From contig CM035806.1 of the NCBI GenBank assembly GCA_020466095.1, positions 120,032,194 through 120,096,193 on the forward strand: 64,000 nt of DNA, written 5' to 3'. The stretch comes from Chlorops oryzae (taxonomy: Eukaryota; Arthropoda; Insecta; Diptera; Chloropidae). A program made the translations under genes and the position numbers. A model generated the notes under the pieces. That model was given only the letters and a program-made list of their open reading frames with translations, made no database searches and was not told where the DNA came from. Below are positions 1-12,089 of this stretch, piece by piece (position 1 is the stretch's first letter; every line of letters starts with the position of its first letter).

Positions 1-174
1 CGAGGCCAGCGAACAAATTATATTACGTATTATAAGTGTATGATCCAAATATGCTTAATGATACGTAATTATGTAAAATAGAATTAAGATTGTAAAACTT
101 ATTGTTAGACTCTTTTATCCAAGGAGTGATACAATAAATAAGAATACTGTTTTAAAAAAAAAAAAAAAAAAAAA
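1..174 (+). mobile_element. 3' tail of a retroposed sequence with poly(A)
   Basis: An AT-rich stretch carries AATAAA at 133-138 and then an uninterrupted run of 21 A at 154-174. This is the expected 3' end of a polyadenylated RNA that was reverse-transcribed, so it is either a non-LTR retrotransposon tail or a processed pseudogene. The body lies to the left of the window, so the family cannot be named. A random A-run is the alternative. Confidence 0.4.
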
Positions 175-2814
175 TTAATCAAAATGGCCTCACAGGCTGA
201 GGAGGGCCCTATCACGATCCTTAGATATCCAAAAATCCTTTGTTAATTTTTTGGATCTTTCTTGATCCTTCGTCTATTATGCTATTATATCCCTTCTTTT
301 TCTCCCAAATTTGGAGTTGACTCTTCAAAAGCCACATTGAAATACTTTTTGATTTCAAAATAATTCATAAAATTTTGACCGAACGTATAAACAAGGTTGG
401 CATCAAAAACTCTCTATTCAGCTCTCAGATATTTTGACATTGCTTTATTTTTTTTGAGAGAGTATTTTGATGTCAAATATATGTAGTGTGTAAACGATGA
501 ATCAAAATAATTTTTCAAATTTTGACGTCAATTTTTTTTTATGTCAAATGTGTAAATGCGCCTTAAGAGAGAGTTTGGATCTTAATCACTTTTATTTGAC
601 CTTTTCTTTATCCGAAAATGTAAAAAAAGGACAAAAAAGTGTTTAAAAATATTTATTTGAGACATTTTAGAAATTGTCCTATTTTTGCCATATTGGGAAC
701 TCCATGTCTAAATAAGGCCCAATACTGATTGCTCTCAAAAACGTGCGAAAAAATAAAGAAAAATATTAAACTATTATCTGATTTCATTGCAAATGTTGTT
801 TGAGATCAAAAATTAAAATAAATACTCTGCACAGCTCGTCTTATGTAAATAAATATTATTAAACCTCAACGTTGCATATTCAAGTGCAGGTACTAGACAT
901 TATCGATAATAATTTTGTTAACTTGCTGTCCATTGCAGTGAAAGGCTTTCTTTCTCATTGTTTTTAACTGATTGGTATATTAAGGTCCATTTGGAGCCTG
1001 CAAAAAAAAATTTTTTTTTAAGAACCAGTTGCAAGGTGACTATTGTGGGCCTTATTAAGACCACTCAATATTATTTCTTCCACAACATTTTATTCGGAAT
1101 ACAAAAAAGCCAGGGTTTTTCTCCCAACCTTTTTATTTTGAATAAAGTCCGACTTTTGGTATGGGCATCAAGACTTTACAAAATTATCAACAATTTTTAG
1201 AAAAACGTTGTTCTTCTTCTCACGCAAAATTAGATCAAGCACGTTGTTTTCACTTCTTCCGACTTTGTTGCACGATAACTATTCACTCAGCTACGCAATC
1301 GAAGCAATTTTTTGCTTTGCTTGTTTTGTCTTGCCAAAAAAGACAACAATGTTAACATACACTGAGCGAACTTAACCATGATTATTTTAAAAGGGCGCAT
1401 TGTTATTCACAGTCCTTTTGATTTTCGAGCAGAACGAAAATTTCAAAAGAAAAATGGTTGAGTCAAAAACATTTTGGGTTGATTTAAAAGGAAATATGTT
1501 TAATTGCATTTCTTTTCGTTCGCAATAATTCTCATTTGTTTTATAAAATCGGACATATAAGATATTTATTCATCTTAGAACTTTTTAAGCATTGCGTAAG
1601 CACTCGCACGACAACGGAGTGACAAAATCGGATAAAGTCCGTCCGATGGCTAATTTTGGGGCTATGTTCAGCAGAGGGCTATTTGGCCATTTGCTTCGAA
1701 TTTTAATTAAATTTTTTTTGACATTTCTTCTTGTGTAGGTATTTTTTTTTTTTGAAATATTTTTATTTTAAAAATTATCTTGTCATTTCAATTATGTCCG
1801 TGGTTAGATGAACAATTTAAATTTAAATCCATTTTTGAAAATTAGTATGTCAATTCGACCTGAAACATAGTTGATTCAAACGGAAAATATTTTTTTTTTT
1901 CAACAAGAAAAATTGTTAAATAAAAAATATTCCTTGTTGAAGCCGTTTTGTATGTTTTTCCTTTTGATTTAACCAGTTTTCTGGTTGATGTTTTTCTCTG
2001 TGTAACAAAAAATATATGGAGCTTACACGGCACGCCAGCTGTCAACACCAAAGCAAAGAATATTGGCGCTTAATTGAAAACTGAACATTCGCATTTGCAT
2101 TCGCGAATATCGGCGACGCGCATTCGCGAATGTTTAAAAAGCCACATTCGTAACATCACTAATACGTAGCTCATGCTCGGTAGCCAAAGTATGATACCAT
2201 GTTTAAGTTATCCGGAAACCATCAAATATCGCTAGTTACTATCCGGAAGGAAAGACACTGCAGATCTCGTCGAAATATTGTTAAACGTGTTCATTTGTTA
2301 TTGGTGGTGGTTAAAATATTACGCTCGTATAGTCAAAGTGGTTAGACCATTTACAATTTCATAGAGGGACAATTTACAAGGTATCCGGCCGCTATCCGGT
2401 CATGATATCTTATCGGGTTTCTCATATCCGATTGTCCTGTCAATTCTCTAGCTTCCAGCACATCCCGAATGTAAAATCCTGTACAAAAAAAAACTTATTC
2501 CAATTTTCAATTTAACCTTTTAACCCTTTAAGAGTCCAATAATGTCCCCGCAAAATTTTAACGATCTTTAGCAGTACTATTTACAGCATTGCTATTAATG
2601 CGTGAACTTATGCAAGGACAAATTTATGCCCTTTATGCGTTAAAGAATTGTGGGTTAAAAGAACAATTATTGTTTGATTGATTCGATTCCATTTTTCAAA
2701 GATGAATATTCGAAATTTCTGCGAAAAAAGTTGAGAAATGCCAATGTTTCCATGAAACTAGAAAATGTGGGTAGCAAGGTGTCAAAAAACTTGTTTTGGG
2801 AAAAATGTATTTTT
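175..2814. other. AT-rich non-coding stretch
   Basis: I see no gene here. The reading frames are short and low-complexity. At 2090-2150 there is a small cluster of the palindrome CATTCGCGAATG and its half-sites. At about 1325-1352 a stretch (CTTGCCAAAAAAGACAACAA followed by TGTTAAC) matches the centre of the foldback at 32224-32673, so an old fragment of that family may lie here. Confidence 0.5.
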
Positions 2815-2964
2815 ATACCCGACACACTCTGTGTCGAGGGTATATTGCGTTTGTGTGGTTGTTTGTAACACCCAGAACCAGTCGAGATAGACTATACAAA
2901 ATATATATAGAAATGATCAGCGTCACCAGGAGATTCGATTTAGACATGTCCGTCTGTCCGTCTA

Positions 2965-2997
<33 letters not shown>

Positions 2998-3390
2998 CTG
3001 TCTGTCCGTCTGTCTGTCTGTCCGTCTGTTTGTATACAGTTTTCTTATCGAAGGAGTTGAGCTATCTTGATGAAATTTGATATGCGTGCTCACTGGCACA
3101 TGAGTAAGAACAAGTTCGAGAATAGACCCGATCGGACCATTTTAAGGGGTACCTCCAGTACTAGGGTCTGTTACGAAAATCACAAAAACTGCTCTTAAAT
3201 CGAAGTTTTTCAAGATAATTGCTAATTTCCGCCCACGGCGCTGTGGGATCGCTTGATATATTTGAGTGAAAAAACTATAAGCAGTGTCCGTAAAGTGATG
3301 AAACTTGGCATATATGTAGGTACCTATATCTTAACGAAATTAAGAAAAATATAAAGTTTCATCAAAATAGGCCACGCCCACCGCCCTTGC
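2815..3390 (+). mobile_element. Helentron/mini-me-like element, family 1, copy 1 (partial)
   Basis: It begins with the hairpin ATACCCGACACA / TGTGTCG-GGGTAT, followed by a TA-rich block and a (GTCY)n array at about 2948-3030. The conserved body has the GGGTACCTCCAGTACTAGGG block and a CCACGCCCAC block. It ends near 3390 without the 3' hairpin GTCAGGC-TC-GCCTGAC seen in full copies, so it is 3'-truncated. The order hairpin, TA-rich block, GTCY array is that described for dipteran mini-me/DINE-1 elements. No protein is encoded. Confidence 0.7.
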
Positions 3391-4423
3391 AATGCACAAC
3401 GAATTTTAAATACAAAATTTTATTCTTTCATCAGAATGTGAAAAATGAAAAGAAAAACTTTGATTATACAGTGGCTACCACTCAACATGGCCCAACTGTT
3501 AACCGTGGATGTCTACTCTTCGTCGAATCGACGAAGCACTTTCATTTTATCTCGCATAAGGAGAGAAAACTGTGCTCTTAATATCTTATTTTTTCAGAGA
3601 ATACATATTTTTTATATTTTTTTATTTTATTTTTGTTTTCTGATTGTCAATAAATAACTTCGCTAAAATCGGTTTTTGCATATTTTTTGCTCAAAAGGTT
3701 TTTGCCTCGCAAGCTTTTGAAAATGATGTTCGTCGATTCGACGAAGTGTAGCCAAAACGTTCTATAAATAAGTGTAGCCATCCAGGGTTAAATCTTCATT
3801 TAAATGCCAATATCTTGAAAAATATAACTGTTACAACAAACTTGTTTGATAAACATAACAAATTTATTCAATTTTGAATATAAAACACTTAACTTTATTC
3901 ATTTCAAACAAAACACTTCGATGTTATAACAAAAATAAAAATATTTGCGCTAAATTCATGCGTCACTCAAAATAGCCCACTTTGCTTTAAAGCGGGATAA
4001 CTAAAATAATTTCCAAAAATTTGTGGTTTTAATATTAAGTTGGATATCTTTTTTGTTAAATAACGGATTTTAGTCGGGTTGGAACGCATTAGACTAGTTT
4101 TTTACGTTCCCCGGGTTAATTTTAACCCACGCCAATTTTAAGGCAGTTTCCAGGTATTTAACACTACTAATGTAATGTTTTTGGATTTTAACTTCTAATT
4201 TTGCATTTGGAGCACTCTGGGATAATTTTATAGTCACCATTTCTTGACGATTCCAGCAAAATGCTCAGGTTCATTAGCTTGGTACAAGTGATATGCCCCT
4301 GCTATACCTAACTTGTGCGCGCTTTGGATTAAATTTTCTCGTATTATTTTCGAATAGTGGTTCTTAACCATATTTGCATCGATCAGGCATAGATAACCCA
4401 CCTCAGCTGCCGAGCAAGGGCCC
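3391..4423. other. AT-rich non-coding stretch
   Basis: No gene is recognised. The sequence CGTCGAATCGACGAAG occurs at about 3520-3535, and a variant GTCGATTCGACGAAGTG at about 3731. These are short palindrome-containing repeats of unknown meaning. Confidence 0.4.
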
Positions 4424-5120
4424 TAGGAATATTCCGACTAGTCGACTAGCAAAAATCGCCGGCTAGTCGGTTTCTTACTTTGTCTATATTTTTCAATAAA
4501 ATGTACGTAGAGAATTTGTGTATTTTCGTCATTCATTCAGGGAACACTATAAATGACGCTGTTTCCAATCACGAAAAAATTTGAAAATCTATAACTCGCC
4601 AATCACACATTTGAAAACATGTTTTAAAACAATTTATAACCAGAAAAAGACGTGCGAAGTAAAGAAACGGTTGTTTGTTGAATGTTCCGAAGCAATCTTT
4701 GTTTCCCTTTCTTTCTCATGCATTCAAATGGGATGTTTTCGAAACATGTTTCACAAGTGTGATCGGCGAGTAACAAGAGCTATAGTTTATATCGAAAATA
4801 AATGTTTCTTTTATAAATGCCAAACATATCAAGTGAAAAAATGGACAAAGAAGTAATGCCATTACATAAGCACTGTTGACAACTTAAAATTGGTGTTTTA
4901 TTTAGAAACGAATTATGTGTTTATAATACGGATATGTGCTAAATTTCGGTTCGAATCCAATTCGATTCGAATTCGAGAAAGAGGTGTGATTTTACTCAGC
5001 AAAATTGTAACGAAAGCTTCTAAAACTATAATCAGCATTGCCGACTAATCGGCCGACTAGTCGTCATTTTTACAACCGACAAGTGGCTAGTCGGCCAAAG
5101 TCATGATCGGAACATCCCTA
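4424..5120. mobile_element. hAT-like non-autonomous element
   Basis: The left end reads TAGGAATATTCCGACTAG and the right end, read inward, TAGGGATGTTCCGATCATG, giving an imperfect terminal inverted repeat of about 14 bp. Subterminal copies of CCGACTAGTCG and GGCTAGTCGG lie inside both ends, as is usual for hAT elements. The ~700-bp interior has only short frames and no transposase motif. I could not match an 8-bp target duplication, so the exact ends are uncertain. Confidence 0.5.
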
Positions 5121-5652
5121 ATTATATGGTAAAGAAGAAAACACTCAAATAAAATAATAAGCTGTAAAGTCAAAACGATTTTAATGTGATATATTCAACT
5201 GAAAATATTAAGTCTATGAGAATTATTCGTAATCATCTTGGAAATAAGTTTCAGTAAAGCATTAAACATTAAAAGACCACCAACAGCAGAATAGTAACTT
5301 TTTTGCTTTTATAAGTACTGTTTTATATGAAATTACTTGAAAATTGTTGTGTCATATTTTACTGCGGTGCGTCCAAGCTTTCTCAGCAATTCTTCTCGGC
5401 CATGCGATTTTTGAAAGTTGAAAGTTTGAACAATTTATAGTGTTAGTGGTTTTAAAAAATAATTGTTTTTCAGGGGTGGCAACTGACTCCGAAAATGCCA
5501 AATCAAAAAAAAAAAAACAGAATTTTTTTGTATGGAGAATTTTTAGTTTCCTTGATATTTTCGATGTTATTCGTCATGGAATTGCCAGGCGTGCGGCTTT
5601 TGATAGCTAATTTCAAGGTTTTTTTTTTTTTTGAAATTGCTACTTATTATAC
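5121..5652. other. AT-rich non-coding stretch
   Basis: I see no gene, RNA or repeat boundary between the hAT-like element and the next Helentron-like element. Several A/T homopolymer runs are present. Confidence 0.4.
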
Positions 5653-5797
5653 ATACCCGACACACTCTGTGTCGAGGGTATATTGCGTTTGTGTGGTTGT
5701 GTGTAACACCCAGAACCAGTCAAGATAGACCATACAAAATGGATATAGAAATGATCAACGTCACCACGAGATTCGATTTAGACATGTCCGTCTGTCC

Positions 5798-5867
<70 letters not shown>

Positions 5868-6365
5868 ATACAGTTATCTTATCGAAGGAGTTGAGCTATC
5901 TTGACGCGATTTGGTATGCGTGCTCACGGGGACATGAGTAAGAACAAGTTCGAGAATGGACCCGATCGGACCATTTTTAGGGGTACCTCCAGTACTAGGG
6001 TCTGTTACGAAAATCACATAAACTGCTATAAAATCAAAGTTTTTCAAGATATTTTGATGAAATTCGATATTTGAACATGTTTAAAGGCAAGTAATATAAA
6101 TTCAAAAAATTGGTAACGTGGGCGTTGCAGAAGGGTGTTTTTCGAAAATTGTCTCCTACTCCCGAAATGCAAATGGGACTTGAACAAAATTTGGCACTTA
6201 TGCTTCCTTTGTAGCCTATAACATCATCTCAAAAAATTTTTTTTGATAGGTCCATTATTAAGGGTACCTCTAGTACTAGGGTCTGTCACAAAAATCTCAA
6301 AACTGACCCAAAAACTAACTTTTTCGAAATAATTCAATGAAACTTAGAATTTGAGCGTATATTAA

Positions 6366-7428
6366 CCCTCTAACCGGTAAGGGTGCATCTGAGAACCCTT
6401 TACATAATTGTGTTATTAAGTACGAAGGTGTATCAAAATTATATAGGAATAAGTATGCATCTGTTCGCCATACCTTACTTGATATCTCTTTCTCAGAAGT
6501 TTTTGACGTGTAACGGAAAGTTTGGCTTGTAAAGTCATTCCAGTGTGTGCTTTTGTGAATAAAGCACGATTTTTTGTTAAAAAAAAAACATATTTTTTAG
6601 TGTCGTGTGTTCGCGAAAACAATAATTTTTACGTTTTGGGAATTTTTGCTAGCTAAAGGTAAGTATTATATATATACATTTTTCAAAGTTTTGTTCGAAA
6701 AAAGTTTTTTTTGTGCGCGAAATTTCATAAAATATAAGGGTGCATCAATGCACCCATGTCGGGTAACGTAAACTTTTTTACCCTATTTATATTGTAAATA
6801 TGAGATTCTCTTTTTGTTTTTTGTATTTTATAATGACTATAATGACCATCATCAACAAGCCGATCATCTTCACCCACGATTACACGCCAATCATCCACTA
6901 CACAAGCAGAAGGAGGGGCAACTGTTTCAATAGTTGGAAGAAGAGTGGTTCATCCTGTAGCTGATATTCGCTATGACGGTATGGATCATTTCCCAATTTT
7001 CTACAAAAATCGCCTCAAGTGCCAATATTGTAGCGAACAAAAAAAAAAAAACACAAACTTTCTGTGTTTGCCAAAAATGCAGTATTGCTCTGTGTTGTAA
7101 TACCAACAAAAATTGTTTTTTGGAATAGATATCACACAAAAAAGAATTAGTTTTACCGAGATTCATTATTAATTTAATCTTTTTCTTAATAAAATACATT
7201 AAAAAAAGAATTTTGTACCTTCTATCCTATCCTATACCTATCTTCTTTTTTATACTTAAACCGCTAAGAGTGCATCTGAGCACCCTTCACCTTTTCTCAC
7301 CTGGCGGCTAAACGGTAAGTCGAATTGAAAAAATAATGATGTCATTGTGTTTTTCAGTCTCAAGTTAGCCCAAAAAAAAATTATTCCGACTCTTTTTATC
7401 AACTATTTCAAAAAAAGTGGTTAGAGGG
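6366..7428. mobile_element. piggyBac-like element, internally deleted
   Basis: The element starts CCCTCTAACC and ends GGTTAGAGGG, a perfect 10-bp terminal inverted repeat. It is flanked by TTAA at 6362-6365 and 7429-7432, the piggyBac-superfamily target. At 1063 bp it is less than half a usual autonomous element. It keeps only the last part of a transposase (6888-7128). Three stem-loops of the type AAGGGTGCATCTGAG-CACCCTT lie at about 6377, 6736 and 7262, near both ends and inside, and may be transposase-binding repeats. Confidence 0.8.
6888..7128 (+). pseudogene. piggyBac-type transposase, C-terminal remnant
   Basis: One frame reads a basic linker and then RLKCQYCSEQ at about 7010-7040. After a frame change at the A-run (7039-7051) the reading continues FCVCQKCSIALCC and stops at 7126-7128. 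Spaced cysteine pairs (CxxC, CxCxxC, CC, NC) just before the stop are the signature of the C-terminal cysteine-rich domain of piggyBac transposases, which binds the element's ends. The catalytic DDD core is absent and the A-run has broken the frame, so this is a pseudogene. Its place between TTAA-flanked inverted repeats supports the family call independently of the protein. Confidence 0.65.
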
Positions 7429-7540
7429 TTAAGGCCTCCGATTAGAATTCAAAAAAATTGTAAAATTGGTCGTGGGGCGGGTTTCATTAAGAAATTTAGC
7501 AAATCTTTATATACATATTTTAAGGGACGCATCAATTACA

Positions 7541-8938
7541 TGAAACCCCATCAACAGAATCCCCGATAATTAATTAGTTTGTGCAAAAACGAATTCGAAA
7601 TAGTACTTAAAACTTTTTTTGGGATAACCCCATATAAAGCTTCATATCTTCTTTCACATATGCACCAATATAAAAAAATTTTTATTTTTCCTTAAGACTA
7701 AAACGTCTTATTTAAAATAAGTGTTGTTTTGACTTAATCGGACAACAAGAAAAAAAATTGACACCTTTTATGAATCTTTTTCTTGTTCTTTTTTCATTTC
7801 TATCCGAACGACGATCTGAGCTAAAACAAGATGGGGGAAGAAAAACGGCACAAGGAAACCCTGAAATGCATTTCCAAAGAGCTCAAACGTCTCCCTCCGT
7901 TTTAATGATATCTTAACACGGCATTATGCATTTCGTTATGGAATTTTGTATAGTATTTTAACCTATTCCGCTCGCTCTTTTCTCTCGTCTTGCGCAATGT
8001 AAAGCCGTTTCTCCCCCCGTTTATTTAATTCAAACTGCTGATGATATCTCGGAAGCTGGCACTTTTAATTGTCAGCATTTATCCTTGCTCTCCTTGGCTC
8101 TCTTCTTCTGCCTTTTCTTCTTCGCCTTCTTTCGGTTGTTCTCGTTCTGCGCTTTGTCCTATTTCACATTGCCGCTGGCTTGCAAAGTATTGTCACGTGT
8201 AAGGAAATATGACTTCACGCCTAGGCGGATAACATAAACGCCGTGCTCGTGGCATTCCGCTTTCCTATAACCGCGTCCATCCCCTCATCCGATGACTCCT
8301 CCTCGGGAGTCGCACAATTACAAGCTCTAACACGGATGGTTGTATAAATATGCGGAGGGGCGGTCGGGCGGTCGGGCGGATGGACCAACGGGCGGACGGG
8401 CACATGAACGTTCAGGTGAAGACGTTTAAGGTGCGCGTGGTGATGAAGTTCTTTTTATCCGAATGTGGGTGCATGTCAAGGTGCTGACGCTTTACGCAGC
8501 CTTGTCATGCGACATCCGGCCGTTTTTTTTTTTTTTTTTTTTTGTTTTGTCCTCACTCGCTTCATTCATATGCGCTGCGCAGTGCTACGTTTATCCTTGC
8601 ATGTCCTTACCTGTTTTGACTTCTGTCATGTTTTGGCTTTTTGTTGCCTATATCCCTTCAAGCGTTTCTCTTTTTCAATGCAAACTTTTCAGCTCGACTC
8701 GGCATGAAATCCTCGTCACAATGAATGCACAAAAAAAAAAATTATAATAAAAATAAAAAAAAATTATTAAAATTAAAATTATATTTTAACACACCGCTAT
8801 ACGTGGACAGTATTCAAGCGAATGTTCTGGGAATTAAAAAAACAAAATTCATTTGAGTGAATTTTTTTCCCAGTGTACCTACAAAAAAAAGTACTTGTTA
8901 AAATTGACGTTGATGAAATGTGCTTGGTGCCACTCATT
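7541..8938. other. Non-repetitive stretch, no gene seen
   Basis: This region has more even base composition than its surroundings, with a CT-rich part (8085-8160), a GC-rich tetranucleotide-like stretch (GGGCGGTCGGGCGGATGG, about 8355-8400) and a T-run near 8522-8543. Frames are short and unsupported. It may be ordinary intergenic or intronic sequence. Confidence 0.4.
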
Positions 8939-9100
8939 ATACCCGACACACTCTGTGTCGAGGGTATATTGCGTTTGTGTGGTTGTGTGTAACACCCAGA
9001 ACCAGTCGAGAAAGACCATACAAAATATGTATATATAGAAATGATCAGCGTCACCAGGAGATTCGATTTGGACATGTCCGTCCGTCTGTCTGTCCGTCTA

Positions 9101-9133
<33 letters not shown>

Positions 9134-9830
9134 ATACAGTTATCTTATCGAAGGAGTTGAGCTATCTTGAAAAAATATGGTATGCGTGCTAATGGGGACA
9201 TGAGTAAGAACAAGTTCGAGAATGGACCCGATCGGACCATATTTACGGGTACCTCCAGTACTAGGGTCTGATACGAAAATCACAAAAACTGCTCTAAAAT
9301 CGAAGTTTTTCAAGATATTTTGATGAAATTTTATATTTGATCATATTTAAAGGCCAGTAATATTATTTCTAAAAATTGAAAAAGTGGGCGTGGCAGAAGG
9401 GCGGTTTTCGAAAATTGTCTCCTACACCCGAAAATCTAATGGGACTTGAATGAAATTTGGCACTTATGCTTCCTTTGTAGCCACAAACATTCTTCCAAAA
9501 AATTTCCTTGATCGGTCCATTTTTAAGGGTACCTCCATTACTAAGGTCTGTCACAAAAATCTCAAAACTGCCTCAAAATCGGACTTTTTCAAAATATTTC
9601 AATGAAACTTAGGATTTGAGCGCATATCTAAGCCTCCGATTAGAATTCAAAAAAATTCAAAAAGTGGGCGTGGCAAAGGGGCGGTTTTAATAAAGAAATT
9701 TAACAAAAGTCGGTATATTGGGCCCCTTATGGCCTTTAACACCTCTTCATATTAAGAATTATTTGAACACGTGCGTCTGTGTCGGGTATTCTATTGTCAG
9801 GCTCGCCTGACTATAACACCCTTACTTGTT
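8939..9830 (+). mobile_element. Helentron/mini-me-like element, family 1, copy 3 (complete)
   Basis: This copy has both ends. The left is the ATACCCGACACA hairpin, then a TA-rich block and (GTCY)n at about 9075-9136. The right has the sub-terminal inverted copy GTGTCGGGTAT at about 9778, the perfect palindrome GTCAGGC-TC-GCCTGAC at 9796-9811, and the terminus CTTACTTGTTT. It is about 890 bp, has no protein, and no target duplication is obvious. It serves as the reference for the other family-1 copies. Confidence 0.8.
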
Positions 9831-10294
9831 TAAAACAAGTTTAGGAATTTTTAATAAATAAAAATGAAATTGTTTTCTGTAAGGTATCAAGAGCTATGCA
9901 ACGAATTTATTCATTGCAATCAAAACGATAATCGCTTACATAACAGGTGTCGACGAAGAGCTCATAGATCGCTTCCGCATTATTTTATAAATAATTACTT
10001 GTGGTGAAAATATTGATAGCAACATGTACAAAAACTATGCTTCGGAAACGGCTCAAATTTTTGTATCAAAATATAATTGGTACTTCATGCCTGTTACCGT
10101 TAATAAAATTTTGATACACGGAAAAGATATAATTGATGCAGCAGTACTTCCTATTGGGATGCTTTCAGAGGAAGCAGAAGAGACACGCAATAAAGATTAT
10201 AGGAAGTATAGGCGGATGTTTTCAAGAAAATGCAACAGAACCTCCACAAACACTGATGTACTCCATCGTCTGCTTGCATCGTCTGATCCATATA

Positions 10295-11583
10295 TTAGAT
10301 GTAGTAAAAAGAAATCCATTATTTTTGCATTAAATTGAGGGCTTTATTTAAGATAGTTAGAATGACCCGATTTAGGTCAAATATGCGCCGTTTTGTTCGA
10401 TAACTTGTTGCCATTTTAACGGTAATTTCATTATGCCTCTCGCATAGAAGCCCTCGTTCCTATTAGCAAAAAATTGAGACAGTCGAATTTCAGAAGCCTC
10501 TCTTGAAGCGAATGTTTCACCAGCAAAATTGTTCGCCATGGACAGGAACAAATGGTAATCACTTGGTGCCAGGTCCGGACTATAAGGTGGATGCAGAAGA
10601 ACCTCCCAACCAAACTCCCGGAGCTTCTGGCGAGTCACTATCGATGTGTGGGGATTGGCGTTGTCCTGATGGAACACAATTCCTCTCCTATTGGCCAAAG
10701 CTGGCCGCTTATGGGCGATTGCTTCCTTCAGACGGTCCAATTATTGACAGTAGAGTTCCGAGTTACGAGTTTTGCCGTATGGGAGCAGCTCATAGTAGAT
10801 AATTCCCTGCCAATCCCACCAAACACACAGCAAAACCTTCCTGTCCGTCAATCCTGGCTTGGCCACCGTTTCCGCCGGTTCACCGTGTTTCGACCACGAC
10901 CGTTTTCGCTTGACGTTGTCGTAAGTGACCCACTTTTCATCACCAGTCACCAACCGCTTCAGAAATGGGTCGATTTTGTTGCGGTTCAGCAGCGATTCGC
11001 AGATGGAAATTCGGTCTCTGAGGTTTTTTTGCGTTAACTCGTGTGGCACCCATACATCGAGCTTCTTTGTGTATCCAGCCTTATTCAAATGGTTCCAAAC
11101 GGTTTTTTGTGCAATCTTTAGCTCTTTTGCAATCGAAACAAGTGCTAACATGACGGTCGGACTCGATAATTTCCATGATTTTATCGACATTTTCGACAAT
11201 TGGCCTTCCAGTGCGTGGTGCATCCTTGACATCGAAGTTACCGGAACGGAATCGACGAAACCAAAATTGCGCATGATTGGCTGTTACAGTATCAGGTCCA
11301 TAAACGCTATTCACATTTTCAGCCGCCTGGCTTGCGTTTTCTCCCTTATCGAAGAAAAACTGTAAAATGTAGCGAATTTTCTCTTTGCTGATGTCCATCT
11401 TTGACAAGCTCTCAAACAAAACTTAATCAATCAATCAAAAAAGTGTCAAAAAAGCTTTTTTAGTAGGAACTGTCATCTTTCTAATGCCCCCTAGCGGAAC
11501 ACGATCGGACTTATACAACGCGAGATGCAGATAAATAACGACATCTATTGGAAAAATAATGGATTTCTTTTTACTACACCTAA
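10295..11583 (-). mobile_element. mariner element, mellifera-like group, copy A
   Basis: The inverted ends are TTAGATGTAGTAAAAAGAAA (left) and the inverse TTAGGTGTAGTAAAAAGAAA (right). TA dinucleotides at 10293-10294 and 11584-11585 are the target duplication. The 1289-bp length and one intronless transposase frame are normal for mariner. It inserted into the gene relic on either side of it, whose reading frame is continuous across the empty site. Confidence 0.92.
10372..11398 (-). pseudogene. mariner transposase, copy A, broken
   Basis: The frame starts at MDISKEKIRY (11398) and runs through the N-terminal helix-turn-helix, WVPHEL, TGDEKW, HQDNANPHTS and YSPDLAPSDY, ending NGAYLT. These are the hallmarks of a DD34D transposase, which cuts and pastes the element at TA. 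Compared with copy B there is one extra T near 11140 that shifts the frame, and a CAA-to-TAA stop near 10743 after SELYC. The motif HQDNARPH is changed to HQDNANPH. Copy A therefore cannot make transposase, though its ends could still be moved in trans. Confidence 0.92.
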
Positions 11584-12089
11584 TATAAGTAGCATCAGAC
11601 GGCAACCTCGCAAACATCATTTAGAGCTAGATGATGTAGTTAAACAATTGATACTTGAATAAACTAATAAACTAGTTAATTATTTGTTTGAATCTATAAT
11701 ATGATGTGTGTTCTTCAAAAAATCAAGCCAGAAATATCAAAATTTGCATGAGTCCAAGAGAGAAACCCCTAGGGTTTGACCGATTTGTATGATTTTAGGC
11801 ACTTATCCATATTTTATCATAAGCAACATTTTCACCAAATTTCGTTGAAATCTGTTAACTTTTAGAGGTACCTACCATACAAAGCTGTAGCTGTGGGTCT
11901 ATGGGAGGTACCCTTAGGGTCTGACCGATTGACATCATTTTTAGTTTATTTCTTAATCAGATATAGAAAAATCAGCATACCAATTTTTATTAACATAGGA
12001 CGACTCTTTCTAATTTTTTCCAAACAATGTATGAAGCGATCCCACTGTGCGGCATCTCCTTATATTTTTTGCCGCGATATGTATGAAGA

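Larger units (their letters stand above)
5653..7540 (+). mobile_element. Helentron/mini-me-like element, family 1, copy 2, split by a piggyBac-like element
   Basis: The ATACCCGACACA hairpin is at 5653 and a long (GTCT)n array at about 5787-5868. The family-1 body then runs to 6361, where a TTAA-flanked element is inserted, and resumes at 7433 with the CTCCGATTAGAATTC block. Intact copies read through this junction continuously. The copy fades out near 7540 before the 3' hairpin. Confidence 0.75.
9925..11662 (+). pseudogene. Relic of a multi-copy transposon-type gene, split by mariner A
   Basis: Two segments (9925-10294 and 11584-11662) read as one protein C-terminus once the TA-flanked mariner between them is discounted. 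The first includes TGVDEELIDRF, an in-frame TAA near 9977, then MYKNYASETAQIF and RNKDYRKYRRMFSRKCNRTS, ending SSDPYI. The second continues SSIRRQPRK and LDDVVKQLILE before a stop at 11660. I recognise the style of the SEEAEETRNKDY...SRK...SSDP segment from large families of uncharacterised arthropod proteins that behave like transposon products, but I cannot name the enzyme. The internal stop and the insertion make it non-functional. Confidence 0.5.

Noticed and set aside
10552..11037. 161-residue plus-strand frame, with similar ones at 25413-25898 and 63413-63787
   Set aside because: These are antisense to the mariner transposases in copies A, B and C and recur only because the element recurs.
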